The translations under genes and the position numbers were made by a program. Below are positions 24,688 through 34,915 of a stretch of DNA of 64,000 bases, piece after piece. The DNA lies in the NCBI GenBank assembly GCA_002437725.1, contig DJRF01000030.1, positions 28,269-92,268 of the forward strand, in the 5' to 3' direction. The first letter of the stretch is position 1; the number at the start of each line of letters is the position of its first letter. The stretch comes from Treponema sp. UBA6367. Its GTDB lineage: Bacteria; Spirochaetota; Spirochaetia; Treponematales; Treponemataceae. A model generated the notes under the pieces. That model made no database searches, was not told where the DNA came from, and saw only the letters and a list, made by a program, of their open reading frames with translations.

Positions 24688-24765
24688 AAAGCGAAACACG
24701 TCTAGTCAGGGTACGCTTGCGCTCAAGACCTTGGCTCAGCCGTTTTTAGGGTTTTGATACCCCCT
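24688..24765. repeat. dispersed palindromic repeat, family 2 (inverse orientation)
   Basis: GTCTAGTCAGGGTACGCTTG and CTCAAGACCTTGGCTCAGCC match the reverse complement of 10389-10438. The copy continues with a second small hairpin, AGGG...CCCCT, then GAATAAAGC, a tail shared with the copy at 56762 (AAATAAAGC). Confidence 0.7.
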
Positions 24766-24769
24766 GAAT

Positions 24770-24820
24770 AAAGCCAGTTCTGCAAAAAAAGTCCTGCAAA
24801 ACTGGCTTTTCCTTTTTTTT
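24770..24820 (+). terminator. intrinsic terminator after dnaJ
   Basis: AAAGCCAGTT pairs with AACTGGCTTT; the loop holds a direct repeat CTGCAAAA. It is followed by TTCCTTTTTTTT. Confidence 0.85.
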
Positions 24821-24893
24821 GTATTTTTTTTGAGCATATTTGCCGATTGTATAGTATAATTATATGTGACATTATTCTGTGCTTGAGGTGAGT

Positions 24894-26285
24894 ATGTATA
24901 AAACCAGAAAAAAAATCCTTTTTATTATTGTTGATGCTTGTGTTCTTCTGCTTTCTGTAATTATGTCGGTTTTTCTTGTGCGGGGAAACGTGCCAGATAC
25001 CGATGTCGCTGTCTTAATGGAAACTTCTACTTGTGTGTTTCTTGCATTTCTTGTAATAGCTTCAAGCCTTCATCGTGCTGTAGATAAGTATCTTAAGAAA
25101 AAGTATCTTGAGTCAGGAGAAACTTCTTATATCGAAAACTTTATAGACCGATTAAGATTTTGCTATTCCTATGATGACTTATATAAAACTATTTCAGAAA
25201 CGCTTGAAGTTCAGGCTGACTGTTCTGTTCTTTTTGTAGACTGCGAAAAAAACTACGTTCTTTATAACAGTCCAAGCCGTATTTCTTCTTTAATGGCAAC
25301 AAGAGATAAACTTTCACAGAACTTTCCTGCAAATTGGAAAGATGGTTTTTACTTCTTGGGCGAAAATCTTGGAATTGTTTCTTCTTATCGTCAAGCTCGC
25401 GGATTCTTCTTGTGCAGCCAGGAAAAGCATTTTTTTGTCTTTAATAGATATACTCGCTTGTTCGACATGGAAATTTATTCAAAGCTTTTTGAAGAGTATT
25501 CACGCTTTTTGGCTAGAACAAAAATTATTTCTAATCTTTCTGAAATTTCATCTCTTACAAAGGAATGGGAGCAGCTTGCAGAAACTCAAATTTCGTTTTT
25601 ACCTCACAAAATGCCAGATATTCCACATCTAAAATTGGCAGCTTACTATAGACCTTTAGTAAACGTTTCGGGAGACTATTACAGTGTTCTTCCTATAGAT
25701 GAAAATAGAACCTTGCTTATGCTTGGTGATGTTTCGGGAAAAGGTTTGCCAGCGGCTCTTATAATGGGCTTGGTTATGAATACTGTAAAAATAAATGAGC
25801 ATAAGGACGATTTGCTTGGAATGATTCAGTCTGTAGATAAAGCTATAAAAGGAATGCATTTGCAAGATAAATATACTGTATTGTTCCTTGGAATTATTGA
25901 CACTGAAAAGATGAAAATTACTTATATAAATGCGTCAATGTCAGACCCTATAATTCTTTCTCGTTCCCCGGATGGGTATAGAATTAAATCCCTCGCTTCT
26001 AATGCTAGTCTTGTTGGTATTATCGATATGGATGACACAAGAATAAGTGAGCAGCGTTTGTTTAGAGGAGATACAATTCTTCTTGCAACAGACGGTGTCT
26101 CTGAAGTTATGGATGACGATGGTGTTGAACTTGGCGACACAGATCTTTTTAAAGAAACCTTGAAGAATAGCGCTTCAAAGCAGCCTCAGCAGTTTGTAAA
26201 CGATATTGTTGAGCTTATTATGAAGTATAATGGCGATAAGCGTCTTCATGACGATGTTACAATGATGGTTGCAAAGGTGGGCTGA
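24894..26285 (+). CDS. membrane-bound PP2C/SpoIIE-type protein phosphatase
   Basis: About 463 residues from ATG 24894 (GAGG 6 bp upstream). Two N-terminal membrane helices (residues about 6-30 and 42-60) are followed by a GAF-like sensor segment and a SpoIIE PP2C domain from about residue 225: VSGDYYSVLPID, LLMLGDVSGKGLPAALIMG, LFLGIIDTEKMKITYINAS, LLATDGVSE and HDDVTMMV supply the metal-binding aspartates. Such enzymes usually dephosphorylate a STAS anti-anti-sigma protein; a STAS gene lies at 28673. The next phosphatase gene starts 1 bp after its stop. Confidence 0.9.
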   Translation: MYKTRKKILFIIVDACVLLLSVIMSVFLVRGNVPDTDVAVLMETSTCVFLAFLVIASSLHRAVDKYLKKKYLESGETSYIENFIDRLRFCYSYDDLYKTISETLEVQADCSVLFVDCEKNYVLYNSPSRISSLMATRDKLSQNFPANWKDGFYFLGENLGIVSSYRQARGFFLCSQEKHFFVFNRYTRLFDMEIYSKLFEEYSRFLARTKIISNLSEISSLTKEWEQLAETQISFLPHKMPDIPHLKLAAYYRPLVNVSGDYYSVLPIDENRTLLMLGDVSGKGLPAALIMGLVMNTVKINEHKDDLLGMIQSVDKAIKGMHLQDKYTVLFLGIIDTEKMKITYINASMSDPIILSRSPDGYRIKSLASNASLVGIIDMDDTRISEQRLFRGDTILLATDGVSEVMDDDGVELGDTDLFKETLKNSASKQPQQFVNDIVELIMKYNGDKRLHDDVTMMVAKVG

Positions 26286-26286
26286 T

Positions 26287-28566
26287 ATGATATTTTTTGT
26301 TCTGAACTTAATTCTTACATTATTTTTTATTGCAGAAACTGTTTACATTGATAAAAAGAACTCTTTATATGACGATGGTACTAATCCAATAATTTCAAAT
26401 GTACTGCTAGCTGCAGTTTTAGTTGGATTGTTTACCTTATTTTCTTTTACAGGCTCTTCCCTTGCGCCAGGGCTTTTTTCTACTTTAATGAAGGTTTGTT
26501 TCCTTCTTGAAGGCTGTCTTTTAATTAACATTGCATTTTGTTTCCCATACTATGCATGGAAATACACAACCTCGTTTATGTTGTTTTTAAAGTATTTTCT
26601 GTATCTTTCAGTTTTTGTTCTTGTGTTCTTTACTTTTAAAGAAGTTACAGTAGATTTAAAATCTGGAATACAAATTAGAAGTGCGTATATCTTTAAAGGA
26701 AATGCTGCAAAATATTTTCCGTGGACTTGGGTTACAGTTTACAATTTTGTTTTCCGCTTTCTTATACCTGGTTTTTCATGCCTTGTTATGCTTATAAGAA
26801 ACGAAATGAATGCTATAAAGCTCGATAAGTTTAAAGGTTCTGTTTATGCGCTTGGTCTTATATCTATGTGGATTTTTTCACTTATGATAGAATTTTCAAA
26901 ACAGTATTCAAGAAGCTTTGAGCTTTTGCACTATATAATTTATCTTCCTATGCTGGTAATTATGCCTTATGGCGGTAGAGTTACAACAGCACCTTCTGGA
27001 AAAGGAATTTTTGCATTTATAATAAAGGCTGTAAGTTCGTTCCTTATTCCTGCTGTTATAAGTGGTGTTATATTTGGTTTGCTTTATCCTTTGTTTGGCG
27101 AAAAATATGTTGTTTTGTTCTGCCTTTGCGGTGTTGTAATATCAATTTTAATTTTAATTTTTGTCAATTTGATAAATAATGTAATCAAAAAAAGTAAGTT
27201 TGGCAGATCTTCAGATTATGCTGTAGCTTTTGAAAAAGACCTTGCAAGTGTTGACTACAACGGAGAAATGGACGAAATTGCAGAAAATATGTTCCATATC
27301 TTCAACAAAAACACAGAAGCTTCAAGTATGTCTATTTACATAAACGGTGGAAATGATACTTTTGAACAAGCTTATTCTTCTAATAATTCCATTAAAAAGA
27401 TTTCAAATAAAAGCGCTCTTTTTGAATCCTTGTTAAATATAAATAAAAACATTGTTGTTTTTTCAGAATTGGAAACAATGCATTCTCTTGCGCCTTTTAA
27501 AGCCGAGCTTCAGTCGTTCTTTGAGCTGACAAACGCAGATGCTCTGTTTATCTTGAATGAAGGACGAGATGTTCACGGAATTATTGTTCTTGGTATAAAA
27601 GAAAGCGGTGACCATTTTAAAGAATATGATATGTCGGTATTCAATAAACTTTATTCATATTTCTTTGTATTTGGTTATTACATGAGAAACATTTCTAACA
27701 AAGAAATTATTGGTACTGTAAACCGAGAGCTTCGTATGTCAAGCCAGATAATTACTTCTATCCAGGAAAATATTGATGTTGTAAAAAATCCTAAGATGGA
27801 TGCTGGCTGTGTAATGATTCCTGCCCACAATATTGGTGGTGAATTTGTAGACATGATTCGATTGACAGATAATCGGCACTTGTTTGTTGTGGGAGACTTA
27901 AGCGGAAAAGGTATTGCAGCTTCCATGAGCATGGTTATTTTAAAGGCGATTATCAGGGCTTTTCTTGCAGAGACCCACGATTTTAAGCAGCTTATTGTAA
28001 AGGTAAATTCTTTTATCCGGTTTAATTTGCAAAAGGGTACTATATTTTCAGGAATGTTTGCAATTGTAGATTTTGAAAAAGATGTTATGTACTACATCAA
28101 CTGTGGAATCCCTGCAATATTGCTTTATACAGAGGCTTACAACAATGTTATTGAAATTCAGGGTGGCGGACATATATTGGGATTTGTAAAAGACATTTCT
28201 CCTTATATTTCTGTAAAGCAGATAAAGCTAAATAAAAATGACATTGTTCTTGCTTGCACAGATGGTCTTATTGAATCTCATTCTATTCGTGGCGAAGAAT
28301 TTGGAAAAGACCGTATTCAGCGAAACATGGTTGCTAATGCAATGTATCCTGCGCAGCGAATGGCTCAATTTCAGTATGATGAACTCATGAAGTTTATGTC
28401 TCACGAAATGGAAGATGATGTAAGCGTTCTGGTTATGAAATATTTAAATTCCAACGAGTCTGAAAAAGAAGATTCAGAGGCTAATAAAACAGATGTTTCA
28501 AATCCAGAAGAGGAAGTTCCACAGAATTCTTCTGATGAAAATGCAACTTTTAGTAAAGAACTTTAA
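26287..28566 (+). CDS. second membrane SpoIIE-type phosphatase, multi-TM with GAF-like domain
   Basis: About 759 residues from ATG 26287, which follows the previous TGA by 1 bp. The N-terminal 300 residues hold about eight hydrophobic helices, a layout like 7TM-type signalling receptors. Residues about 330-480 look like a GAF domain. The SpoIIE domain follows: NIGGEFVDMIRL, FVVGDLSGKGIAASMSMV, FAIVDFEKDVMYYINCG, VLACTDGLIE and EDDVSVLVM. The first block reads GGEFVD rather than GGDyyD, so one metal-ligand position is Glu not Asp. An acidic tail of about 35 residues ends the protein. Probably senses an envelope or membrane signal and acts on the STAS protein. Confidence 0.88.
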   Translation: MIFFVLNLILTLFFIAETVYIDKKNSLYDDGTNPIISNVLLAAVLVGLFTLFSFTGSSLAPGLFSTLMKVCFLLEGCLLINIAFCFPYYAWKYTTSFMLFLKYFLYLSVFVLVFFTFKEVTVDLKSGIQIRSAYIFKGNAAKYFPWTWVTVYNFVFRFLIPGFSCLVMLIRNEMNAIKLDKFKGSVYALGLISMWIFSLMIEFSKQYSRSFELLHYIIYLPMLVIMPYGGRVTTAPSGKGIFAFIIKAVSSFLIPAVISGVIFGLLYPLFGEKYVVLFCLCGVVISILILIFVNLINNVIKKSKFGRSSDYAVAFEKDLASVDYNGEMDEIAENMFHIFNKNTEASSMSIYINGGNDTFEQAYSSNNSIKKISNKSALFESLLNINKNIVVFSELETMHSLAPFKAELQSFFELTNADALFILNEGRDVHGIIVLGIKESGDHFKEYDMSVFNKLYSYFFVFGYYMRNISNKEIIGTVNRELRMSSQIITSIQENIDVVKNPKMDAGCVMIPAHNIGGEFVDMIRLTDNRHLFVVGDLSGKGIAASMSMVILKAIIRAFLAETHDFKQLIVKVNSFIRFNLQKGTIFSGMFAIVDFEKDVMYYINCGIPAILLYTEAYNNVIEIQGGGHILGFVKDISPYISVKQIKLNKNDIVLACTDGLIESHSIRGEEFGKDRIQRNMVANAMYPAQRMAQFQYDELMKFMSHEMEDDVSVLVMKYLNSNESEKEDSEANKTDVSNPEEEVPQNSSDENATFSKEL

Positions 28567-28580
28567 AATGTAGATGTGAA

Positions 28581-28660
28581 AACATTTCTAAGAGCGACAA
28601 ACAGTTTTAGAAATGTTCTTGTTATTTGAAGGCAAAAACAGCTTGATGCTTTGCCTGTTT
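28581..28660 (+). promoter_or_regulatory. two hairpins before the STAS gene
   Basis: AACATTTCTAA (28581-28591) pairs with TTAGAAATGTT (28607-28617). GGCAAA (28631-28636) pairs with TTTGCC (28650-28655), or alternatively AAACAG with CTGTTT just outside. GAGG and the ATG follow. They may stabilise the short STAS mRNA or set its translation apart from the phosphatases. Confidence 0.5.
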
Positions 28661-28672
28661 TGAGGAAATATT

Positions 28673-28999
28673 ATGGAACAATTAACGGTTTTAAAAAAAG
28701 AAGGCTCTAACTATCTAATGTTTGAATTGAGCGGAGTGTTCAATGCTTATACTGCTGTAAACGTACAGAATAAAATATATGAAGCAATTGAAAAGCAGAA
28801 TGTTGTTCTGGAACTTGCTAGAGTTGTAGCACTTGACTCTGCGGCAATGGGAATAATTATGGCTGCCCATAACGATGCTATTGAGTACGGCACAAAGTTG
28901 TTTTTAATGTCGCCTTCAAACGAAGCTGAAAAAGAGATTGCATCTACAGGTTTTAAAGAGCTTTTGAATATAATAAATTCTGTTACAGAAATTAGTTAG
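28673..28999 (+). CDS. STAS-domain anti-anti-sigma-factor-like protein
   Basis: 108 residues, one STAS domain: LMFELSGVFNAYTAVNVQ, VVLELARVVALDSAAMGIIM and FLMSPSNEAEKEI. The Ser in LDSAAMG (residue 56) is at the position phosphorylated in SpoIIAA/RsbV. It is the likely substrate of the two upstream SpoIIE phosphatases, completing two of the three parts of a partner-switching module. No HATPase anti-sigma kinase or sigma factor is in the window. The ATG at 28673 has GAGGA 8 bp upstream. An SDR gene follows 12 bp later. Confidence 0.92.
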   Translation: MEQLTVLKKEGSNYLMFELSGVFNAYTAVNVQNKIYEAIEKQNVVLELARVVALDSAAMGIIMAAHNDAIEYGTKLFLMSPSNEAEKEIASTGFKELLNIINSVTEIS

Positions 29000-29011
29000 T
29001 TTGAGGACTTT

Positions 29012-29803
29012 ATGGGAATCGCATTAATTACTGGCGCTTCTAGCGGTTTAGGAAGGGAACTTTCTTTGCTTGTTGATTCCTTGGCTTTTATAGATGAAAT
29101 TTGGCTTGTTTCAAGAAGAGCGCAACGTTTAGAGGAATTGTCAGCCCTTTTAAAAAAGCAAACAAAGATTATTGCCTTAGATTTAGAAAAAACTGATTTT
29201 ACGGCAACAATTTCTACTCTTCTTGAAAGAAAAAAACAGCTTAATCCAGACTTTAATGTTTCTCTTTTAATAAATTGCGCCGGATTTGGAAAAATTGGCG
29301 AGTATAATCAAATTTCTTTTGATGAAAACTCATCAATGATAAGTTTAAACTGTATCGCGGCCGTGAATATGACTGTTTCTGTTCTGCCTTATATGGACAA
29401 AGGTTCTAGAATTATGCAGGTAAGCTCAACATCTGCGTTTCAACCGTGTTCAGGCCTTGCAGTATATGCGGCAACAAAAGCATTTCTTTTAAGTTATTCT
29501 AGAGCTTTGCGAGCTGAATTAAAACCTAAAAAGATTTCTGTTACTGCAGTTTGTCCTTATTGGATAAAAGATACTGAATTTATTTCAATTGCGAATGGTG
29601 AAAAATGTGATAGAAAAGCTGCTTTTTCTAATTTTTTGTTTGCCTCAAAGGTTCAGACTGTTGCAAAGCGTTCTTTAAAAGCGGCTTTAAAAAGAAAGGC
29701 TGTTTGCACACCTGGTTTTGTTTGTTCATTTCACCGCTTTTGCATGAAAATACTTCCAAAATCTGTTGCAATGGCTTTTTGGGAATGTTGGCGACACCGT
29801 TAA
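29012..29803 (+). CDS. short-chain dehydrogenase/reductase
   Basis: 263 residues with cofactor motif ALITGASSGLGREL, NAG-type LINCAGFGKIG, catalytic Ser in MQVSSTSAF and YAATKAF for Tyr-x-x-x-Lys. Shape and C-terminal FVCSFHRFCMKILPKSVAM resemble the DltE/YqjQ-like SDR group, whose substrates are unknown. A paralogue lies at 34002-34817. It follows the STAS gene by 12 bp and is probably co-transcribed. Confidence 0.9.
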   Translation: MGIALITGASSGLGRELSLLVDSLAFIDEIWLVSRRAQRLEELSALLKKQTKIIALDLEKTDFTATISTLLERKKQLNPDFNVSLLINCAGFGKIGEYNQISFDENSSMISLNCIAAVNMTVSVLPYMDKGSRIMQVSSTSAFQPCSGLAVYAATKAFLLSYSRALRAELKPKKISVTAVCPYWIKDTEFISIANGEKCDRKAAFSNFLFASKVQTVAKRSLKAALKRKAVCTPGFVCSFHRFCMKILPKSVAMAFWECWRHR

Positions 29804-29822
29804 AAATCATGAAAGGCTAAAG

Positions 29823-29912
29823 AATACGCTGCTAGGTCAAGGTACGCTTTTGCTTTATTTTTATGTCTTGACATAAACGATATAAGCAAAGCGTGCCTTG
29901 ACAGTGCGTATT
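29823..29912. repeat. long imperfect palindrome between convergent genes (family 2-like)
   Basis: AATACGC...GGTCAAGGTACGCTT on the left pairs with AAGC..AAGCGTGCCTTGAC..GCGTATT on the right, with an inner palindrome TTATGTC-TT-GACATAA. The AAGGTACGCTT core is that of family 2. Placed between the SDR gene and leuS, it can end transcription from both sides. Confidence 0.65.
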
Positions 29913-29918
29913 GCAATT

Positions 29919-32471
29919 TTATTTTACAACAAAATTTACAAGTTTATCTTTTATTACAACTTTTTTTACTATTTCGTGTCCTTCTAAGAACTTTGCTACA
30001 CCTTCAGCGTTCTTTGCTTCAGATACAAGATTTTCTTCTGATTCGCCTGTTATGGCTTGAAATTTTCCTCGGAGTTTTCCGTTTACCATAACAACGATTG
30101 TTTTCTTGTCATCTTTGCAGTAATCTTCATTGAACTTAGGCCAAGCTTCGTAGCTGATTGTTTTGTTATGTCCTAGCCTTTGCCACAATTCTTCGCCTAA
30201 GTGCGGGGCATAAGGACTTAAAATTTTAACAAAATCTTCCCAAATTGATTTTGGAACAGCATCTAGCTTAGAAAGTTCATTTATAAATATCATCATTTGG
30301 CTTATTGCCGTATTGAAATTTAAGCTTGCAGTGTCGGCAGTGACTTTTTTTACAGTCTGCGCATAGCTTTTTCTTATGGAAATAAGTTTTTCGTCTGTAA
30401 GTTTTTCATCAAGGTTTATGTCAACTAACGGTTTTTCTCCTACAGCCCAAACTTTTTCAAGAAAACGATGAATTCCTGTAATTCCTTGAGTTGACCAAGG
30501 TTTAGACATTGTAAGAGGTCCCATAAACATTTCATACATTCTTACAGAATCTGCGCCGTATGCTTTTATTTCATCATCGGGATTAACAACATTTTTTAGA
30601 GATTTTGACATTTTTGCCACAACTTGTTCAAGTTTTTCACCAGTTGCTTTTTCGTAATAATTTCCGTCTTCTTTCTGTTCAACTTCGTCAACAGGAACTA
30701 GGGTTTTATTTTTTCTTTGATAAGCAAAAGAAGTTATCATTCCCTGGTTTACAAGCCGCTGAAATGGCTCTTTAGTCGAAACTAATCCCAAGTCGTAAAG
30801 AACTTTATGCCAAAATCTTGCATAGAGCAAATGTAATACAGCGTGCTCGGCTCCACCTATGTAAAGATTTACAGGCATCCAGTAGTGTTCTGCTTCTTGC
30901 GAGCAAAATTGCTTGTCGTTGTGCGGGTCTAAGTAGCGCAAATAATACCAGCAAGAACCGCCCCATTGAGGCATGGTGTTTGTTTCTCGCTTTGCGTTTC
31001 CGCCGCATTTCGGGCATTTGCAGTTTACCCAGGAATCAATTGCTGCGAGCGGGCTTTCGCCAGTTCCAGTAGGCTGGTAAGATTTTACTTCTGGAAGTTT
31101 TAATGGAAGCTCATTATCTGGCACAGGAACTGTTCCGCAAGCAGGGCAGTGAATCAAAGGAATTGGTTCTCCCCAATAACGCTGGCGGCTGTAAATCCAG
31201 TCGCGGAGCTTGTAGTTTATTGCTTTTTTTCCTATATGCTTTTCTTCAAGAAAGGCTATCATTTTTTCGATAGCATCTTTTTTGTTTAGACCGTCTAAAA
31301 ATCCTGAATTTACGTGGATTCCGTCTTCAGTCCATGCTTGTTCTTGAACGTCAACTTTAGACTTTAAAACTTCTATAATTGGAAGATTAAATTTTTTTGC
31401 AAAATCCCAGTCTCTTGTGTCGTGCGCAGGAACTGCCATTATAGCACCTGTTCCATAGGAAATAAGAACGTAGTCTGCAATCCATATAGGAATTAACTTT
31501 CCGTTTACTGGATTTATTGCATAGCTTCCGCTAAAAACGCCTGTTTTATCCTTTGCAAGATCTGTTCGCTCGAGGTCAGATTTTTTTGCGGCTTCTTCAA
31601 TGTATTCTTCTACCTTTTCTTTTTGTTCTTCGGTCGTAAGTTTTTTTACAAGAGGATGTTCTGGCGAAATTACCATGTATGTTGCGCCAAACAAAGTGTC
31701 GCAACGAGTTGTGTATACAGTCAAAGTATTTTCTGTAGGATTTCCGTTGCTGTCTGCAATTGTAAAAATTACTTCCGCACCTTCTGATTTTCCAATCCAG
31801 TTGCGTTGCATTATTTTTACGCTTTCAGGCCAGTCGAGCGTGTCTAAGTCTTTTTCAAGCCTGTCCGCATAGGCTGTAATTTTTAAAATCCATTGGCGGA
31901 TTGTTTTGTGCGTTACTTGAGAACCGCAACGTTCGCATTTGCCTTCTTTTACTTCTTCGTTTGCAAGACCTGTTTTGCAAGATGGACACCAATTGATTGG
32001 AGTTGCTGCTTCGTAAGCAAGCCCTTTTTTGTAAAGCTGAAGGAAAATCCACTGAGTCCATTTGTAGTAGTCCGGATCGCAAGTAGAAATGCATCTGTCC
32101 CAGTCATAACTGAATCCAAGAGATTTTATCTGCTGCGTAAAATGTTTGATATTTTCATTCGTTGTGATTTTTGGGTGAGTTCCAGTCTTTATAGCGTAGT
32201 TTTCGGCAGGAAGCCCAAAGGAATCGTATCCCATTGGATGAAGAACATTGTAGCCGTTCATTCTAAGGTATCTGCTATATATGTCGGTTGCAGTGTATCC
32301 TTCAGGGTGACCTACATGAAGTCCTGCTGCGGAAGGGTAGGGAAACATATCCAGAACATACATTCTCTTTTCTTTCGGAAAAGAAGAGTCTTCTGTTACT
32401 TTAAAAGTTTTGTTTTCGTCCCAAAATTTTTGCCATTTAGGTTCAATTGATTCAAATGGATATTTTGACAT
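29919..32471 (-). CDS. leuS: leucyl-tRNA synthetase
   Basis: 850 residues, standard for bacterial LeuRS. Class I motif HVGHPEGYT (HIGH) near residue 52 and KMSKSLKNV (KMSKS) near residue 620. The inserted editing domain CP1 has [14 protein letters not shown] and [13 protein letters not shown]. Zinc-like CxxC pairs are seen at CPSCKTG and CERCGS, and again at CPACG/CPKCG. It charges tRNA-Leu. No T-box or leader is seen upstream; pncB ends 18 bp before its start. Confidence 0.98.
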   Translation of the reverse strand: MSKYPFESIEPKWQKFWDENKTFKVTEDSSFPKEKRMYVLDMFPYPSAAGLHVGHPEGYTATDIYSRYLRMNGYNVLHPMGYDSFGLPAENYAIKTGTHPKITTNENIKHFTQQIKSLGFSYDWDRCISTCDPDYYKWTQWIFLQLYKKGLAYEAATPINWCPSCKTGLANEEVKEGKCERCGSQVTHKTIRQWILKITAYADRLEKDLDTLDWPESVKIMQRNWIGKSEGAEVIFTIADSNGNPTENTLTVYTTRCDTLFGATYMVISPEHPLVKKLTTEEQKEKVEEYIEEAAKKSDLERTDLAKDKTGVFSGSYAINPVNGKLIPIWIADYVLISYGTGAIMAVPAHDTRDWDFAKKFNLPIIEVLKSKVDVQEQAWTEDGIHVNSGFLDGLNKKDAIEKMIAFLEEKHIGKKAINYKLRDWIYSRQRYWGEPIPLIHCPACGTVPVPDNELPLKLPEVKSYQPTGTGESPLAAIDSWVNCKCPKCGGNAKRETNTMPQWGGSCWYYLRYLDPHNDKQFCSQEAEHYWMPVNLYIGGAEHAVLHLLYARFWHKVLYDLGLVSTKEPFQRLVNQGMITSFAYQRKNKTLVPVDEVEQKEDGNYYEKATGEKLEQVVAKMSKSLKNVVNPDDEIKAYGADSVRMYEMFMGPLTMSKPWSTQGITGIHRFLEKVWAVGEKPLVDINLDEKLTDEKLISIRKSYAQTVKKVTADTASLNFNTAISQMMIFINELSKLDAVPKSIWEDFVKILSPYAPHLGEELWQRLGHNKTISYEAWPKFNEDYCKDDKKTIVVMVNGKLRGKFQAITGESEENLVSEAKNAEGVAKFLEGHEIVKKVVIKDKLVNFVVK

Positions 32472-32489
32472 TTTATGTTACGCTCCAGT

Positions 32490-33941
32490 TTATTTTATAT
32501 TCTTTCTTATAAAGTCTATTTTTAAATTTTTTAATTCTTCAGTTATGCTCACCTTGTAAATGTGAGGATTTAAAATTCTTTTATAACTCTCATCAAATCC
32601 GGCTAGCTGTTCCTGCATGGTTCTTCTGCTGATTCTAAGTTGCTCTGAATCTAAAATTCTTTCAGAAGTTCTTTTTCCGTCTTTTATGCGAAGCTTTAAA
32701 AGCGGTTCTATTTTTGTAGCTATGCAGGCAAACTGTCTGTAATCTACCATTGGATGATAAAAGCGGTATTCTTTGTTTTCTTGCAAGGTTTCGCCATCTA
32801 GCGCGAGAATATCCGCTAGAGCCATTGAATTCTCATCATAAAGGCGGAATACATTTTTTATTCCTGGATTTGTAGTTTTTGCAGGATTGTCGCTGAATTT
32901 CATCGTAGGAATCATTGTGTCGGTTTCGTTATCGTGGCGGGCGGCAAGTTTGTATACGCCTGTAAAGCTTGATTCGTTTCCTCCTGTAACCATGTGAGTT
33001 CCAACTCCCCAGCTGTCAATTGGAGCTTCGCTTGCCACTAAAGTTGAAATTATTTCTTCAGTCAGTTCATTTGACACGCTGATTTTTGCCTGCGGAAAAC
33101 CTGCTTTATCTAATTCTTTTCTAACTTCTCTTGTAAGATAAGAAATGTCGCCGGAGTCTAATCTTACGCCAAAATTGTATCCTTTTTCTACAAGCTCCGC
33201 TCCTGCAATAATTGCATTCTTAATGCCTGATTTTAAAGTATCGTAAGTATCTATTAAAAATACTGAATTTTGAGGATAGATTTTTGCATAGGCACGGAAT
33301 GCTTCCAATTCTGAGCTGTGGCTCATTATCCAGGAGTGCGCCATTGTTCCCATTACTGGAATTCCGTAAAGTTTTCCCGCAAGCGTATTTGAAGTTCCCG
33401 CTGCTCCTCCAATGTAAGCGGCTCGTGTCGCGCTCATTGCACCGTCCGGACCTTGCGCGCGGCGCAGACCAAATTCCATTATAGGAGCGCCTTTTGAAGC
33501 TAGCCAAACCCTCGCAGTTTTTGTGGCTATGAGGCTTTGAAAATTGACAATATTTAAAACAAGTCCTTCTAAAATCTGAGCTTCTATAAGATTTGCATGA
33601 ATTCTTACAAGCGGTTCCTGTGGAAAAATAACAGTTCCTTCGTCCATTGCATAAATGTCGCCAGTGAATTTCCAGTCTTTTAAGTAATCAAGAAAACCTT
33701 GTTCAAAAATTCCTTGCTCTTTTAGGTATGCAATGTCTTCTTCTGAAAAATGAAAAGAGGTTATAGCATCAAGCAAACTTTCTATTCCAGCTAAAACTGA
33801 AAAACCTCCATTAAATGGATTCCGGCGGAAAAACATATCAAAAACAACTTTTCGATTCATGTTCTCCTTCCAATATCCTTGAGCCATTGTCAATTCATAA
33901 AAATCTGTAAACAGAGCATTATTGCTGAAATAATTTTCCAT
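32490..33941 (-). CDS. pncB: nicotinate phosphoribosyltransferase
   Basis: 483 residues. FTDFYELTMAQGYW near the start, MEFGLRRAQGPDGAM, GTMAHSWIMSH and GVRLDSGDI are hallmarks of NAPRTase. It converts nicotinate and PRPP to nicotinate mononucleotide in NAD salvage; a glutamine-dependent NAD synthetase that would finish the route is at 42354. The ATG has GAGG about 9 bp upstream. Probably co-transcribed with leuS (18-bp gap). Confidence 0.95.
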   Translation of the reverse strand: MENYFSNNALFTDFYELTMAQGYWKENMNRKVVFDMFFRRNPFNGGFSVLAGIESLLDAITSFHFSEEDIAYLKEQGIFEQGFLDYLKDWKFTGDIYAMDEGTVIFPQEPLVRIHANLIEAQILEGLVLNIVNFQSLIATKTARVWLASKGAPIMEFGLRRAQGPDGAMSATRAAYIGGAAGTSNTLAGKLYGIPVMGTMAHSWIMSHSSELEAFRAYAKIYPQNSVFLIDTYDTLKSGIKNAIIAGAELVEKGYNFGVRLDSGDISYLTREVRKELDKAGFPQAKISVSNELTEEIISTLVASEAPIDSWGVGTHMVTGGNESSFTGVYKLAARHDNETDTMIPTMKFSDNPAKTTNPGIKNVFRLYDENSMALADILALDGETLQENKEYRFYHPMVDYRQFACIATKIEPLLKLRIKDGKRTSERILDSEQLRISRRTMQEQLAGFDESYKRILNPHIYKVSITEELKNLKIDFIRKNIK

Positions 33942-34001
33942 CTGCCAACCTCATTTTAAATTTTCTTAAAAGTATATTAACGAATTTTTGTAAATATGTC
34001 A

Positions 34002-34817
34002 TTAATGTTTGCAAGGGCGTTTGCAGTGCTTGTATGTAAAATCCGCTATTGTGTAAGCTCCTATAAACTTTGACATAAATGCTTTAAGCTTCCATTTAAG
34101 ACCGAACAAGGATACTCTTTTTCCATTAAATGCGTTCTTTAAGCAATGCTCAACTACTGGTGAGCTCGGAGTTCCGTGCAGGACTTCTTTTCTTGCTCCG
34201 TTTGAAGCAACGTTTGCAAATTCTGTGCTAACACTTCCAGGACACAAGGCGCAAACTTTTATTCCCCGATTCTTTAATTCTGCAGATAAAGCTAGGCTAA
34301 AACTAAGGACAAAGGATTTTGTTGCCGCATAAACTGCAAAGTTTCCAAGCGGCGCAAAGGCTGCAAGGCTTGCTGTGTTTATTATAAAAGAGTCGCGATT
34401 CATATATGGAAGGCAAATGCCTGTAATTCCTATAAGAGAAGTGCAGTTTAAGTCAACCATTTGCATTTCTTTTTCTACTTCAGTTTCTTCAAATGGTCCG
34501 TAGGTTCCAAACCCCGCATTGTTTACTAAAAGTTTTATTTCAAAGCTGTCAGGATTTCCTTCTGGTTTTATTTCTTCATCTAGGATTTGCTTAAAATATT
34601 TAACGCCTTCTGTTCCGCTAATATCAATGGAAAATGCTTTTGGAACAGGAGAATTTTTAATTTCTTTTATGCTTTGCGCAACCGATTCAAGTTTTTCTTT
34701 TCTTCTTGCTACAAGCCATATTTCATCGCAAATACTTTTGTAATTCTGTGCTATTTGGATGGCAAAATCCTTGCCCATTCCAGAACTGGCTCCTGTTATA
34801 ATTGCAATTTTTTTCAT
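34002..34817 (-). CDS. short-chain dehydrogenase/reductase (paralogue of 29012)
   Basis: 271 residues: AIITGASSGMGKDF cofactor loop, LLVNNAGFGTYGPF, IINTASLAAFAP with the catalytic Ser, and YAATKSFVLSF. The closing TYKHCKRPCKH is basic. Its general course is the same as the SDR at 29012, so the two are paralogues. AAGGA lies 7 bp before the ATG. It is 60 bp upstream of pncB on the same strand and could be in the same transcript. Substrate unknown. Confidence 0.9.
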   Translation of the reverse strand: MKKIAIITGASSGMGKDFAIQIAQNYKSICDEIWLVARRKEKLESVAQSIKEIKNSPVPKAFSIDISGTEGVKYFKQILDEEIKPEGNPDSFEIKLLVNNAGFGTYGPFEETEVEKEMQMVDLNCTSLIGITGICLPYMNRDSFIINTASLAAFAPLGNFAVYAATKSFVLSFSLALSAELKNRGIKVCALCPGSVSTEFANVASNGARKEVLHGTPSSPVVEHCLKNAFNGKRVSLFGLKWKLKAFMSKFIGAYTIADFTYKHCKRPCKH

Positions 34818-34915
34818 ATAAGATTCCTTCTGCTAAAAACTAGAGATTTGGGCTTTTAAAGAATTGATTTTCGTCTTAGCAAAATTATATCATATTTAAC
34901 TTAAATATTTAGCCC

